From Pseudomonas protegens (lineage in GTDB: Bacteria > Pseudomonadota > Gammaproteobacteria > Pseudomonadales > Pseudomonadaceae), in the NCBI RefSeq assembly GCF_013407925.2, contig NZ_CP060201.1, positions 248,001 to 312,000 of the forward strand: a stretch of 64,000 nt of DNA, written 5' to 3'. The notes below the pieces were generated by a model. That model ran no database searches. It was not told where the DNA came from and saw only the letters and a program-made list of their open reading frames with translations. Position numbers and translations under genes: made by a program. The stretch's first letter is position 1; every line of letters starts with the position of its first letter. Below, one piece after another: positions 42,908 to 52,258 of this stretch.

Positions 42908-43981
42908 TTACTTGCTGGCCCAGGCGTTGAAGCGCTCTTCCAGCTCTTCGCCATGATCGACCCAGAACTCCACGTTCATCGCCAGGGCGTCCTTGAGGTT
43001 CTGTTCCGAGGTCGGCACCCACTGCGCCAGGGCCGGGTCGAGCTTGGCCGCGGCCTGGGTGTTGGTCGGGCCATAGGGGATCTGCTTGACGTAGTCGACC
43101 TGGACCTCGGGTCGGTTGGCGAAGGCGATGAAACGCTTGGCCTGATCCACGTGTTTCGAGCCCTTGATGATCGCCCAGTAATCCATGCCATACAGGCTGC
43201 CGGGCCAGACCACCGCCTGGGAGGCGCCGCCCTGGGCCGCCACGGCGATACGCCCGCTGTAGCTGGAGGTCATCACCACATCACCGGCGGCCAGCCACTG
43301 CCCCGGCTGGGCTCCGGCTTCCCACCACTGGATGTACGGCTTGAGCTCGGTCAGCTTGGCGAAGGCCCGTTCCACCCCTTGCGGAGTGGCCAGGACCTTG
43401 TACACGTCCTCGACCTTGACCCCGTCGGCCATCAAGGCGAATTCCAAGTTGTACACCGCGCGCTTGCGCAGGCCGCGCTTGCCGGGGAACTGTTTGACGT
43501 CCCAGAAATCCGCCCAGGATGTCGGGGCCTTGGCCAGCTTGTTGCGGTCGTAGGCAATGGCCACGCTCCACACCAGCACCGCCGAGCCGCAGGGCTGGGC
43601 GGCATCAGGAATCAGCTGCTCGGCACGGCCCAGGGCCTTCCAGTCCAGGGGTTCGTACATGCCTTCGTCGCAGCCGCGCATCAGGTCCGGGCCTTCGATC
43701 TGCACCAGGTCCCAATCGACGTTGCCGGTGTCGACCATGACCTTGATCCGGGCCATTTCGCCGTTGTATTCGCTCTGGATCAGCTTGCTGCCATCGGCCT
43801 TGCTGAAGGGTTGGAACAACGCCACGTCCTGGGCTTTTTGTCCGGCTCCGCCGTACGCCACGACCACCATGTCGGGGGCTGCCTGGGCCTTGTTGTGAAT
43901 CAGCGGCTGGCCCAGGGTCAGACCCAAGGCCAGGCTCAGGGCCAGGAAAGAACAACCGTGCTTGCGGGTGAGCGCTTTCAT
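42908..43981 (-). CDS. ABC-type periplasmic binding protein (spermidine/putrescine type)
   Basis: A 357-residue SBP_bac_1/8-type protein. ATG at 43981 is chosen as it begins a clear signal peptide (basic start, CSFLALSLALGLTLG, cleavage after KAQA). Mature features: VVVAYGGAGQKAQDVALFQPFSK and DWDLVQIEGPDLMRGC. Related proteins bind polyamines or other cations. No ABC permease or ATPase genes are adjacent, so the transporter is elsewhere or upstream genes were lost. Divergent from the oxidoreductase at 44197. Confidence 0.82.
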   Translation of the reverse strand: MKALTRKHGCSFLALSLALGLTLGQPLIHNKAQAAPDMVVVAYGGAGQKAQDVALFQPFSKADGSKLIQSEYNGEMARIKVMVDTGNVDWDLVQIEGPDLMRGCDEGMYEPLDWKALGRAEQLIPDAAQPCGSAVLVWSVAIAYDRNKLAKAPTSWADFWDVKQFPGKRGLRKRAVYNLEFALMADGVKVEDVYKVLATPQGVERAFAKLTELKPYIQWWEAGAQPGQWLAAGDVVMTSSYSGRIAVAAQGGASQAVVWPGSLYGMDYWAIIKGSKHVDQAKRFIAFANRPEVQVDYVKQIPYGPTNTQAAAKLDPALAQWVPTSEQNLKDALAMNVEFWVDHGEELEERFNAWASK

Positions 43982-44196
43982 CTGTGAATCCTCGTCGCGG
44001 TGCCACACCGGCAGGCGCCGGCACGGCCCTTTTTTATTGTTGTGAGGTTCGCGCCAAAAGCGGGCGCAGGTCGAAGCTACTGCAAGCCTTAGTAAAAAAA
44101 CAAGTTGATTTTTTACTGGCGGTAAATTTTGATAGGCCAACAATAACAACGCCAAGGCTGTGCTCCCCTGCCCTTGGCCCGCCTGGAGTCACCGCA

Positions 44197-46149
44197 ATGA
44201 CCAGCGCCTTCCCGCACCTGTTCGCACCCTTGCAGATCCGTGGCAAACGCCTGAAGAACCGCATCATGTCCAGCGGCCACGACACCTCGATGCCCACCGA
44301 TAACCTGGTCAACGAACAGCTGATTGCCTACCACCGCGCCCGGGCCGAAGGCGGCGTCGGCCTGATCGTGCTGCAGGTGGCCGGGGTCCACGACAGTGCG
44401 CGCTACACCAGCCACGTGCTGATGGCCACCGACGACGCCTGCATCGACGGCTACCGGCGCCTGGCCGAAACCTGCCACGCCCACGGCACCGTGGTGCTGT
44501 CGCAGATCTTCCACCCGGGGCGGGAAATCATGGAGTCCGCCGATGGCCTGCTGGCGGTGGCCTACGCCCCTTCGGCGGTGCCCAACGAACGCTTCCGGGT
44601 CATGCCCCGGGCCCTGGACCAGGACATGATCGACGAGATCATCCAGGGCTACGCCGACGCCGCCCGGCGCCTGCATCAGGCCGGGCTGGACGGCGTGGAA
44701 CTGGTGGCCAGCCACGGCTACCTGCCGGCGCAGTTCATCAACCCGCGGGTCAACCGCCGCACCGACGGCTACAACGGCGAACTGGAACAGCGCCTGCGCT
44801 TTATCCGGGAAATCCTCGGCGCCATGCGCGCCAGCACCGATGCCGACTTCATCATCGGCCTGCGGATTTCCGCCGATGAACGCGACCCCGAAGGCCTTAC
44901 CGAAGACGAATCCCTGGCCGCCGTGCAATTGCTGCAAGGGCAACTGGACTACGTGCACATAGTCGCCGGCACCTCCGCCTCCCTCGGCGGCGCGGTGCAC
45001 ATAGTCCCCCCCATGGCGGTGGAAGCGGCCTATCTCGCCCGGGAAGCCGGCACCTTCAAGGCCGGGCTGTCGATCCCGCTGTTCGTCACCGGGCGCATCA
45101 ACCAGCCCCAGGAAGCCGAGGCGATCATCGCCAAGGGCCAGGCCGACGTGTGCGGCATGACCCGCGCGCTGATCTGCGACCCGCAAATGCCCAACAAGAG
45201 CGACAGCGGCCGAGCCGAGGACGTGCGCGCCTGCATCGCCTGCAACCAGGCGTGCATCGGCCACTTCCACAAGGGCCTGCCGATCTCCTGCATCCAGCAC
45301 CCGGAAACCGGCCGCGAACTGCTCTACGGCCAACCCAAGCCCAGCGCCCGCGGCAAACGCATCCTGGTGGTGGGCGGCGGCCCGGCCGGGATGAAAGCCG
45401 CTACGGTGGCCGCCCAACGCGGCCACCGCGTGACCCTCTACGAAGCCAGCGCGCAACTGGGCGGCCAGATTCAACTGGCGCAACTGCTGCCCCGGCGCAG
45501 CGAATTCGGCGGCGCCAGCACCAACCTGCAACGGGAAATGCAACTGGCCGGTGTCGAAGTGGTGCGCAACACCCGGGTCGACCGCGCCCTGATCGAGCGG
45601 GAAAACCCCGACCACGTGATCATCGCCACCGGCGCCCAGCCCTACTGGCCGAACTTCGAACGCGGCGGCGACCTGCAAGTGGTGGACGCCTGGCAAGTAC
45701 TGCGGGACGAAGTGCAACTGGGCCGCAGCGTAGTGGTGGCCGACTGGCGCTGCGACTGGATCGGCCCCGGCATCGCCGAACGCCTGGTACGCGCCGGGCA
45801 CCAGGTGCAACTGGCGGTCAACGGCACCCACTGCGGCGAAAACCTGCCGCTGTACGTGCGCGACCAACTGGCCGGCGAACTGCACAAACTGGCGGTCCCA
45901 ATCATTCCCTACGCCCGCCTCTACGGCTGCGACGACAGCACCGTCTACCTGCAACACACCGCCAGCGGCGAACCCATGCTGCTGGAAAACGTCGACAGCC
46001 TGGTGCTGTGCCAAGGCCACCAATCCGTGGACGACCTCGGCCAGCAGCTCAAAGGCCTGGTGCCCTTCCAACGCATCGGCGACTGCCTGGCACCGCGCAC
46101 CGTGGAAGAAGCCATCCACGAAGGCTTGAAAGTCGCCTGGGCGCTTTGA
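44197..46149 (+). CDS. Old-yellow-enzyme-type FMN/FAD/Fe-S oxidoreductase
   Basis: A 650-residue enzyme of the 2,4-dienoyl-CoA reductase / trimethylamine dehydrogenase family. N-terminal TIM barrel (FAPLQIRGKRLKNRIMSSGHDT, ASHGYLPAQFINPRVNRRTDGY), a 4Fe-4S ligand set CIACNQAC..11..C (about residues 346-365), and FAD/NADH domains starting ILVVGGGPAGMKAA. Start at 44197 gives the normal family N-terminus. Likely removes N-methyl groups or reduces a double bond; PA4986 is similar in place. Substrate unknown. Confidence 0.85.
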   Translation: MTSAFPHLFAPLQIRGKRLKNRIMSSGHDTSMPTDNLVNEQLIAYHRARAEGGVGLIVLQVAGVHDSARYTSHVLMATDDACIDGYRRLAETCHAHGTVVLSQIFHPGREIMESADGLLAVAYAPSAVPNERFRVMPRALDQDMIDEIIQGYADAARRLHQAGLDGVELVASHGYLPAQFINPRVNRRTDGYNGELEQRLRFIREILGAMRASTDADFIIGLRISADERDPEGLTEDESLAAVQLLQGQLDYVHIVAGTSASLGGAVHIVPPMAVEAAYLAREAGTFKAGLSIPLFVTGRINQPQEAEAIIAKGQADVCGMTRALICDPQMPNKSDSGRAEDVRACIACNQACIGHFHKGLPISCIQHPETGRELLYGQPKPSARGKRILVVGGGPAGMKAATVAAQRGHRVTLYEASAQLGGQIQLAQLLPRRSEFGGASTNLQREMQLAGVEVVRNTRVDRALIERENPDHVIIATGAQPYWPNFERGGDLQVVDAWQVLRDEVQLGRSVVVADWRCDWIGPGIAERLVRAGHQVQLAVNGTHCGENLPLYVRDQLAGELHKLAVPIIPYARLYGCDDSTVYLQHTASGEPMLLENVDSLVLCQGHQSVDDLGQQLKGLVPFQRIGDCLAPRTVEEAIHEGLKVAWAL

Positions 46150-46222
46150 GGCTGCTTTATACTCCAGGGCTTTTGCAGGACGGGTGCCCGGACGCGCCCG
46201 CCTTCCAGGCCTGGAGCCCGCC

Positions 46223-46849
46223 ATGAACCCAAGCAGCAAGACGCCGCCCGCGAGCACCGCGCCCGAGCCCGGCAGCGACAACCAGGCCCCTGGCGGCCCG
46301 CAGTTTCTTGGCACCCGCATCCGCGGCCTGCGCAAACGCCGCGGCCTGACCCTGAGCGAACTGGCGCAACAGAGCGAACTCACCGCCGGCTACATCAGCC
46401 AACTGGAACGCAACCTCGCCTACCCCTCCATCCCCGCCCTGTTCAACATCGCCCGCAGCCTGGGCGTGACCATCCAATGGTTCTTCGCCAGCGAAACCCA
46501 GACCGCGCCCGAGGATCAGGGCTATGTAGTGCGCAAGAAACAGCGGCTGCAGGTGAATTATGAGAACGGGATTATCGATCAACTGCTGACCCCGCAACCG
46601 ACCCGGCAGTTGGAGTTTTTGCACTCGCGGTTTCCACCGGGGACCTACAGCAAGGAGAGTTACAGCCATGAGGGCGAGGAAGCCGGTTATGTGCTGTCGG
46701 GGAGCTTTGAGCTGTGGGTGGGGGAACGGTATTTTCAGCTGAGTGAGGGGGATAGCTTTAGTTTCTCCAGTCAGGAACCGCATAAGTATGGGAATCCTGG
46801 GGAGGAGGATGCGGTGGTGTTGTGGGTGATTACGCCGCCGACGTTTTGA
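46223..46849 (+). CDS. XRE-cupin transcriptional regulator
   Basis: A 208-residue regulator. HTH at about residues 30-85 (GTRIRGLRKRRGLTLSELAQQSELTAGYISQLERN), and a C-terminal cupin at about 130-205 (GEEAGYVLSGSFELWVGERYFQLSEGDSFSFSSQEPHKYGNPG). PuuR-like family; the cupin should sense a small ligand from the neighbouring amine/amino-acid pathway. GGAG lies upstream of 46223. The 3' end is repeated three times downstream (47.35, 50.34, 52.26 kb), marking an insertion hotspot. Confidence 0.87.
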   Translation: MNPSSKTPPASTAPEPGSDNQAPGGPQFLGTRIRGLRKRRGLTLSELAQQSELTAGYISQLERNLAYPSIPALFNIARSLGVTIQWFFASETQTAPEDQGYVVRKKQRLQVNYENGIIDQLLTPQPTRQLEFLHSRFPPGTYSKESYSHEGEEAGYVLSGSFELWVGERYFQLSEGDSFSFSSQEPHKYGNPGEEDAVVLWVITPPTF

Positions 46850-47037
46850 GGGTTGGGGGACAAGCTACTTTCGACCTCGCAGACTGGAGGTCTGTCTCTA
46901 CTAGAGACTAGGATCGAGTAGTCAATATCTGATGAATAAGGTCGAAATTGATCTACCAAGGCACTGCTTGAATCGAGGTGCCACCGAACGACAGCCGTCT
47001 ACCACAAGACGACGTTTGACGAGGATACATAGCGACT

Positions 47038-47328
47038 ATGGAAGGCACTGCGCTCTGGCTTTTTGATGCTCCACCGAATGTTGCCTGCCTCACTGTGCGG
47101 TCAATTCTTGATGGTCATAAACCTATTCTTGCTGTTGTCCGAGACTTCGAAGACGGAGCATGGTCATTTCTAACAGGCGAAGACATCGAGATGGCTGACG
47201 CTCTTCTCGTATCCTTAAAGTCTATAGTCGAACTTGATCCCAGTATCATTGACCTGGCTGACCTTCAACCTGGCTGGACTGCAGTTCGCAGCCACCGCGA
47301 TATGCCATGGCAGAGAGCAATCAAATAG
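47038..47328 (+). CDS. Imm33/DUF2185-like immunity protein
   Basis: A 96-residue protein. Its middle and end (GAWSFLTGEDIEMADALLVSLKSIVELDPS and LADLQPGWTAVR ... PWQR) follow the pattern of DUF2185/Imm33-type immunity proteins, in which a W.FL.G motif is followed by SL...DPS...LADLPPGW. No toxin gene lies beside it, so it is an orphan. Lower GC than the chromosome. It lies between the intact cupin gene and the first partial copy of its 3' end. Confidence 0.65.
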   Translation: MEGTALWLFDAPPNVACLTVRSILDGHKPILAVVRDFEDGAWSFLTGEDIEMADALLVSLKSIVELDPSIIDLADLQPGWTAVRSHRDMPWQRAIK

Positions 47329-47350
47329 TCTGCTGCGAATATCGTTAGCC

Positions 47351-47600
47351 GATCCGCCAGTTGGTGTTTCTGCACTCGCGTTTTCTGCTGGGGACGTACA
47401 GCAAGGAGAGTTATAGCCATGAGGGCGAGGAAGCCGGGTATGTTCTGTCGGGGAGTTTTGAGCTGTGGGTGGGGGAACGGTATTTTCAGCTGAGTGAGGG
47501 GGATAGCTTTAGTTTCTCCAGCCAGGAACCGCATAAGTATGGGAATCCTGGGGAGGAGGATGCGGTGGTGTTGTGGGTGATTACGCCGCCGACGTTTTGA
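47351..47600 (+). pseudogene. Partial copy B of the XRE-cupin gene 3' end
   Basis: From about 47356 to the stop at 47600 the sequence matches the last 245 or so bases of the cupin gene, in frame to the end (VFLHSRFLLGTYSKESYSHEG ... VLWVITPPTF), with a few changes. No HTH part and no start of its own. Marks the end of the first inserted module. Confidence 0.85.
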
Positions 47601-47651
47601 GGCGAGCTACTGAGCGGAAGCGCAATGCACCGCTCTTTCGTTTACTGAAAA

Positions 47652-47933
47652 CTAGCTGTCACGGACTGGGAAGTAGAACTGCTGCCGCAACCACTCGCTG
47701 AACTGGGCCTCGGTCAGCGGAGCGCGTTGCTCGCCCATTTCATCCCACGCGCGATTAATCATGTGTTCCCAGTTTCGGGCGACTTCCATGAGTGGCGCTG
47801 CTGCTCCCCAAAAATGTCCGGCCTCAAGTGTTGCCCTGACTCGACCGTTTAGCTCAGCGAGGGTGGCGGTGCCTTCCAGATAGCGCCGCCCGGCTTCTAG
47901 CAATTTTCTGAATTCGGTGATTTCAACGGTCAT
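47652..47933 (-). CDS. Hypothetical protein, possible orphan immunity protein
   Basis: A 93-residue helical protein (EFRKLLEAGRRYLEGTATLAELNGRVRATLEAGHFWG, NWEHMINRAWDEMGE, AQFSEWLRQQFYF). No family I can name. Size, isolation and the repeated partial copy of its 3' half at 50549-50690 fit an immunity gene passed between modules, but there is no toxin beside it. Read towards the partial cupin copy, 51 bases away. Confidence 0.6.
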   Translation of the reverse strand: MTVEITEFRKLLEAGRRYLEGTATLAELNGRVRATLEAGHFWGAAAPLMEVARNWEHMINRAWDEMGEQRAPLTEAQFSEWLRQQFYFPVRDS

Positions 47934-48659
47934 GTCTGGTCCCTTAAACAGAGCGTTTGGATAAGCAGCCTTTAGATTGATGCGGAGGATATCTACTCTT
48001 CTGTTATCACTTCACCCGGGGCTAGCATAGTTGTGTGCAGCACCATCTCTACTTGCGACTAAAAGCGGTCATCTCTTTTGAGCAATTAAGGTCAATTCAG
48101 CCAGCACCTGAGTCCTCATGTGGGCTCAGAGCTCCAAAGCCAACGGCTAAGGAAGACAGGGAGACGTAACAGCCACCCTAAGTCCATGGAATACTTTGAA
48201 ACGCTGAATCAATTCAAATATCCAGATGACCACTGTGCTGGGAATACCGATCGATGGGAAAATAGTAGGTAGCACAACCCTTCATGGGTAGACACCATAG
48301 CTATTCGCAACTCTAGCCCCCTCCCCCAGCGCTTCAGTTGCCGGCTTTGGACCCAGCGGCATGTTCAAAATTTAATATGGAACTGTCAGCGAACTCGCTT
48401 AGCAGTTCCTTAACACCATACAGGCCATCTGGATCAGTTCCATGCGCCGTAGCTCAATAACCTCCGAAATACGAGTAAGTCGCCCGAACATCCTCTGTTC
48501 GAAGTCGATCAAGCATTGCCATAACCTCCCAAGGAAACAGCATGCCTATTCAAACTTGGCCGCTGAGCTGACCAGAAGCGTAGCGGATGTCCATCCGATG
48601 TCAGTGTCCACTGAGATCGGGACAGACCATATCTGTAACCCGAGATTGAAGCTCGCTGA
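47934..48659. other. Gene-poor stretch in the island
   Basis: 726 bases without a gene I can support. A 28-codon frame (48185-48271) begins MEYFETLNQFKYPDDH and looks like the worn start of a lost gene. No repeat or strong hairpin seen. Confidence 0.5.
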
Positions 48660-50111
48660 TTAATAGACCGAAGCGCTGGCCACTTTCATCCCAATATTTG
48701 ATTTACGCGAGTCAATGCATGCAGCTATGCCGGATGCAGTGTTGTACTCATAGGGTGCGGCGCTATCAACTGACAAAGAATTAATTATGGATAGCATTCC
48801 GCCCTCATACTCTTCCGCACTGTACTCCTTATCTATGACGGCTTCAAAGTACAGCGTCTTATTCGACACCCGATCAAACATAATAAAATTAACTTTATTC
48901 TTCTCAAGAAACTGATAACAGAAAGGACCCACTATATTAGGAAGCGCTACAAGTTGACCGACAGACCTCACCGGCAACAGTGCGCCCTTGTCGAAATACA
49001 AGGTTGATTCCGTTGTAATTTTAGAATAACCCGACTGATTGAGATTTGAAAGGAAACTTGGATCACGACGAAAATCAGGTCTTGGAGCATCATTAAACAC
49101 TACATACTCCTTAAGCTCGAAAGTCACAACCTTACTTATATCAGAATCATTAAAACAACTGAGCAAATGAAGCCTCGTTTGTTTTGGCGAGTAATTGTGC
49201 AACAAGTGGCTTTCGAGTAGGGCTCTCATGTCCTTTTCGTTTAGGGCCAGAGAGAAATTGCTGCGCAGCTCATTACACTCGATGCGCAGTCTGTCAAACA
49301 CATCGCCAACCGCTGCGCCTGGACCAGCCCTATAGTTTTCAATCACGCTTTGTGCCGAAGTTCCATCAGCCCTGTATGTTGTTGTCATCACAGAGCTTGG
49401 TCTTTTCCCATACAGTCGACTAGGTTGTTTGACAACCGTCATATTAAGTAAGTCGTAGTGCTTGCTTGCAATCTTTGCACTTAGCTGAAATCGAGTAGCT
49501 CCCGCTTCGTTAGGAAGCCTGATTTCAACTTGATGCAAGTCTTTCGAGCTAAGCGAAGCCTGAACAACTTTATCGAACTTTTTAGCAAGCATATCCACTA
49601 AGGCAGAGGTGGCACCAGACAAAACAGGGGCAGTGCCTAGGGCACTAACACTCTTGCCTATATCACTTAAATCTTGTAGCGCACCAATTTCAGCCTCGTC
49701 ATTATACAGCAACGTCACTATAAATTTCCTATTCGTCTTTCGCGCAAGCTCTAGACCGGATAGTTCGCTTTCAATAGAGTATGTTTTGTTGCATGCTTTA
49801 TTTTTCTGGTCGTACGTGTACGAGACGTAAGGAATTTTATTAATCGTTATCGTTAAAATTGATTTCTTGCTAGACGAGAAAAAATTCCGAACGAATGCCC
49901 GACTAAAACTATCTCGACAAAAACCTTCTCCATTGAAAACAGAGCTAATGATAACCTTTTGATACTCCTCATCATCTAAAGGCTTCTCATCCAACAGGGC
50001 GAGATTCAGCTCTACTTTCTCCTTCAGGCTATATGATCCCGTATCGGAATATACTTGGGTGCTCGATAGAGATATTAGTAAGCAAATAATTGCTGCGCAT
50101 ACTTTTCTCAT
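48660..50111 (-). CDS. Unknown exported protein
   Basis: A 483-residue protein. ATG at 50111 is taken for GGAGG five bases upstream and because it begins a signal peptide (MRKVCAAIICLLISLSSTQVYS, cut after YS or so). The mature part has no motif I recognise; it is rich in Ser, Lys and Asn, with a few cysteines (EGFCRDS, NKACNKT, IECNELR, GPFCYQF, AACIDS). GC is well below the chromosome, so recently acquired. No partner genes in an operon. A periplasmic or surface role is all that can be said. Confidence 0.7.
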   Translation of the reverse strand: MRKVCAAIICLLISLSSTQVYSDTGSYSLKEKVELNLALLDEKPLDDEEYQKVIISSVFNGEGFCRDSFSRAFVRNFFSSSKKSILTITINKIPYVSYTYDQKNKACNKTYSIESELSGLELARKTNRKFIVTLLYNDEAEIGALQDLSDIGKSVSALGTAPVLSGATSALVDMLAKKFDKVVQASLSSKDLHQVEIRLPNEAGATRFQLSAKIASKHYDLLNMTVVKQPSRLYGKRPSSVMTTTYRADGTSAQSVIENYRAGPGAAVGDVFDRLRIECNELRSNFSLALNEKDMRALLESHLLHNYSPKQTRLHLLSCFNDSDISKVVTFELKEYVVFNDAPRPDFRRDPSFLSNLNQSGYSKITTESTLYFDKGALLPVRSVGQLVALPNIVGPFCYQFLEKNKVNFIMFDRVSNKTLYFEAVIDKEYSAEEYEGGMLSIINSLSVDSAAPYEYNTASGIAACIDSRKSNIGMKVASASVY

Positions 50112-50335
50112 AGATCCCTCCATGATGACTTTGATAGGTAAATCCAAGTTTACGAAGCAGAGGTCGACGGTCGAATCTAACGATAGAGCAGATGTGCCAT
50201 AGCCGCATGCGATCATGCGCTTTTTTTAATGGGCCGCCCGTAGGTGAAGTAGCGTAGAGGGCAGAGCACTAGTCCTCGCCCCGATGGAGTGCCAAGTCAC
50301 GCAGGCTTTTTCAGCCCGGTGAGCCTCAAACGCAG

Positions 50336-50498
50336 AGTTATGCTGTCGGGGAGCTTTGAGCTATGGGTGCGGGAACGTTATTTTCAGCTGAGTCAGGGGG
50401 ATAGCTTCAGTTTTTCCAGCCAGGAATCGCATAAGTATGGGAATCCTGGGGAGGAGGATGCGGTGGTGTTGTGGGTGATAACGCCGCCGACGTTTTGA
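50336..50498 (+). pseudogene. Partial copy C of the XRE-cupin gene 3' end
   Basis: Matches the last 160 or so bases of the cupin gene (LSGSFELWVRERYFQLSQGDS to the stop at 50498), with changes such as G to R and E to Q. The homology to copy B continues past the stop for about 200 bases into a worn copy of the 47652-47933 gene. Confidence 0.85.
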
Positions 50499-50548
50499 GC
50501 GAGCGACTGAGCGGAAGCGCAATACACCGCTCTTTCGTTTACTGAAAA

Positions 50549-50690
50549 CTAGCTGTCACGGACTGGGAAGTAGAACTGCTGCCGCAACCACTCGCTGAAC
50601 TGGGCCTCGATCAGCGGAGTGTGTTGCTCGCCCATTTCATCCCACGTGCGATTAATCATGTGCTCCCAGTTACGGGTGAGCTCCATTAGT
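50549..50690 (-). pseudogene. Truncated copy of the 47652-47933 gene
   Basis: Encodes the last 46 or so residues of that protein (NWEHMINRTWDEMGEQHTPLIEAQFSEWLRQQF ...), then breaks off at about 50703. The overlapping gene 50670-51428 reads its own C-terminus through this remnant in another frame. Confidence 0.75.
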
Positions 50691-51428
50691 AGCGCTGCTG
50701 AGCTTTAGCCTTTCTATTGCCCTGGTGCATCCATGCTCGGCGGCTTTATTGAGACACCGCACCTGCTCTTGTTTAAGGTTTTGCGTCAACATTTGAGTCG
50801 CCATACTCATATAAAGGTTGGCGCGAAAACTTTTTTCGTCGAGTAACACGATTGGATTGCTGTCAGAGCGGCTATTTCTATCGCAACTCGGCATCATCGT
50901 TGGCTGGGGGTAGTACCTGCCATAGAGGGTTTCATCATTAGGCAACGCGTCGACAAGTGACCGATACCGAGGTGTTTTAACCTCATCGAAGCAGTAGAAA
51001 AGCATCTGCAAACCCGCTGGAGTAAATCCGTTACTGAAACTAGACTTTAGGAGAGTGCAGACTTTTTCGGCGACTTGATCGCGAGATTCAAAAGTCGACA
51101 ACATCAACGCTAGACGGTACTGCGCTGCTGGGTTGCCTTCCTCAGCTGAACGCTTGAGCAAAGGCATTCCTTCTTTTATAAGCCGAAGCATTTCGTCTCT
51201 ATATTGTTCTTTTTTTTGGTCGGGAACCTTTTCGTTGACTGCTAACTGCTTCCGAAACGTGAACATATCGTTTTGTGCTTCATCGATTTTTTCTAGGTAA
51301 GGCAGCGCTTTGAAGTACAGCTCTTCGCTTTCTGCGGACACTTTTAAATTATTTTCATTCGCGCTTGCGAATGTGGCTAAAAAAACAGAAACAACAGCCA
51401 AAAAACTCTTAAGAGAAGCTTTTTCCAC
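50670..51428 (-). CDS. Sel1-like periplasmic protein with chimeric C-terminus
   Basis: A 252-residue protein. GTG at 51428 is preferred over upstream ATGs as it begins a signal peptide (VEKASLKSFLAVVSVFLATFASA) and has AAGGA eight bases upstream. Residues about 75-110 contain a Sel1-like unit (MPLLKRSAEEGNPAAQYRLALML), and a second worn one lies near the end (NKAAEHGCTRAIERLK). The last few residues (NGAHP) are read from the repeat remnant at 50549-50690, so the native end is lost. Role unknown. Confidence 0.6.
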   Translation of the reverse strand: MEKASLKSFLAVVSVFLATFASANENNLKVSAESEELYFKALPYLEKIDEAQNDMFTFRKQLAVNEKVPDQKKEQYRDEMLRLIKEGMPLLKRSAEEGNPAAQYRLALMLSTFESRDQVAEKVCTLLKSSFSNGFTPAGLQMLFYCFDEVKTPRYRSLVDALPNDETLYGRYYPQPTMMPSCDRNSRSDSNPIVLLDEKSFRANLYMSMATQMLTQNLKQEQVRCLNKAAEHGCTRAIERLKLSSATNGAHP

Positions 51429-51620
51429 TGGGAACGTCCTTTGTATCTTCGTTGTGATTACGATTGCGGCTGAATCGTCCATACATTGGTAGAGAACAGA
51501 ATGAGTGCTTCCAACGGCCCTGCTGCCTTTCATCACAGCGACTATAAGCAGCCGAATACTGCATCATCTGAATGGGTCTCGGTGCGAACCAGAGGGTTAA
51601 TATTTTCATTGATTATTCTT

Positions 51621-52076
51621 TTAGATTTCTTCCTTTAACATAGAAAGCAAATCTGAAAATGAGTCGGCCACATAAAATATCCCTTCTTGTACTTCCAACT
51701 CATGAAAATAGAAAACCACTTTTGGAAATAGAGGACTTTCAGAGTAATCAAAGCACAGATAATCACCGCCACCACCCACGACAATAGGCAGATAGTAATT
51801 TGGTAGCTGATGGTGATTTCGCAACGAAAATAGAGCTGTAACGATATTCTCGGCGCTGTGTAAAGGGTCAAGAGTCAAAAGCATGCCGAAGCCGATATCC
51901 CATGTTTTACCACCAACCTCAATGGACAGGCTTCGGTCTTTCGGCTGTCCACCATGAAAGCGTTTTACGCATTCAACGTAATCTTTCGGCAGCGTGAAAC
52001 GGATAACTTTTTCGATGCCAGCAATCAAATCATCGGACAACGGCTCATGCGCATCTGAATAGACATCCCACTCCAT
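51621..52076 (-). CDS. SMI1/KNR4-family (SUKH) immunity protein
   Basis: A 151-residue protein with the SUKH pattern: IEKVIRFTLPKDYVECVKRFHGGQP near the start, then FGMLLTLDPLHSAENIV, LPIVVGGGGDYLCFDYS and FYFHELEVQEGIFYVADSFSDLL at the end. The family neutralises many polymorphic toxins by direct binding. GGAGG seven bases upstream. No toxin gene near, so an orphan immunity gene. Lower GC. Confidence 0.85.
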   Translation of the reverse strand: MEWDVYSDAHEPLSDDLIAGIEKVIRFTLPKDYVECVKRFHGGQPKDRSLSIEVGGKTWDIGFGMLLTLDPLHSAENIVTALFSLRNHHQLPNYYLPIVVGGGGDYLCFDYSESPLFPKVVFYFHELEVQEGIFYVADSFSDLLSMLKEEI

Positions 52077-52258
52077 CAGCGAACCTCCATTTAACTATTA
52101 TCAGGCGACATTGCCAGTGCAGCATATTACCAATATTCTCATACTCACATTAAGCATATCTTTTGTTGCATAACATCCAAAGCGATGTTCAATCACTTCT
52201 GAATGTCCTTTATTGGCAGAAAGCAGCCTCAGCAACCAAAAAATTCCTCCTACCATCT

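Noticed and set aside
48442..48663. A 73-codon plus-strand frame
   Set aside because: No ribosome site, no family pattern, and lies in a worn intergenic stretch.
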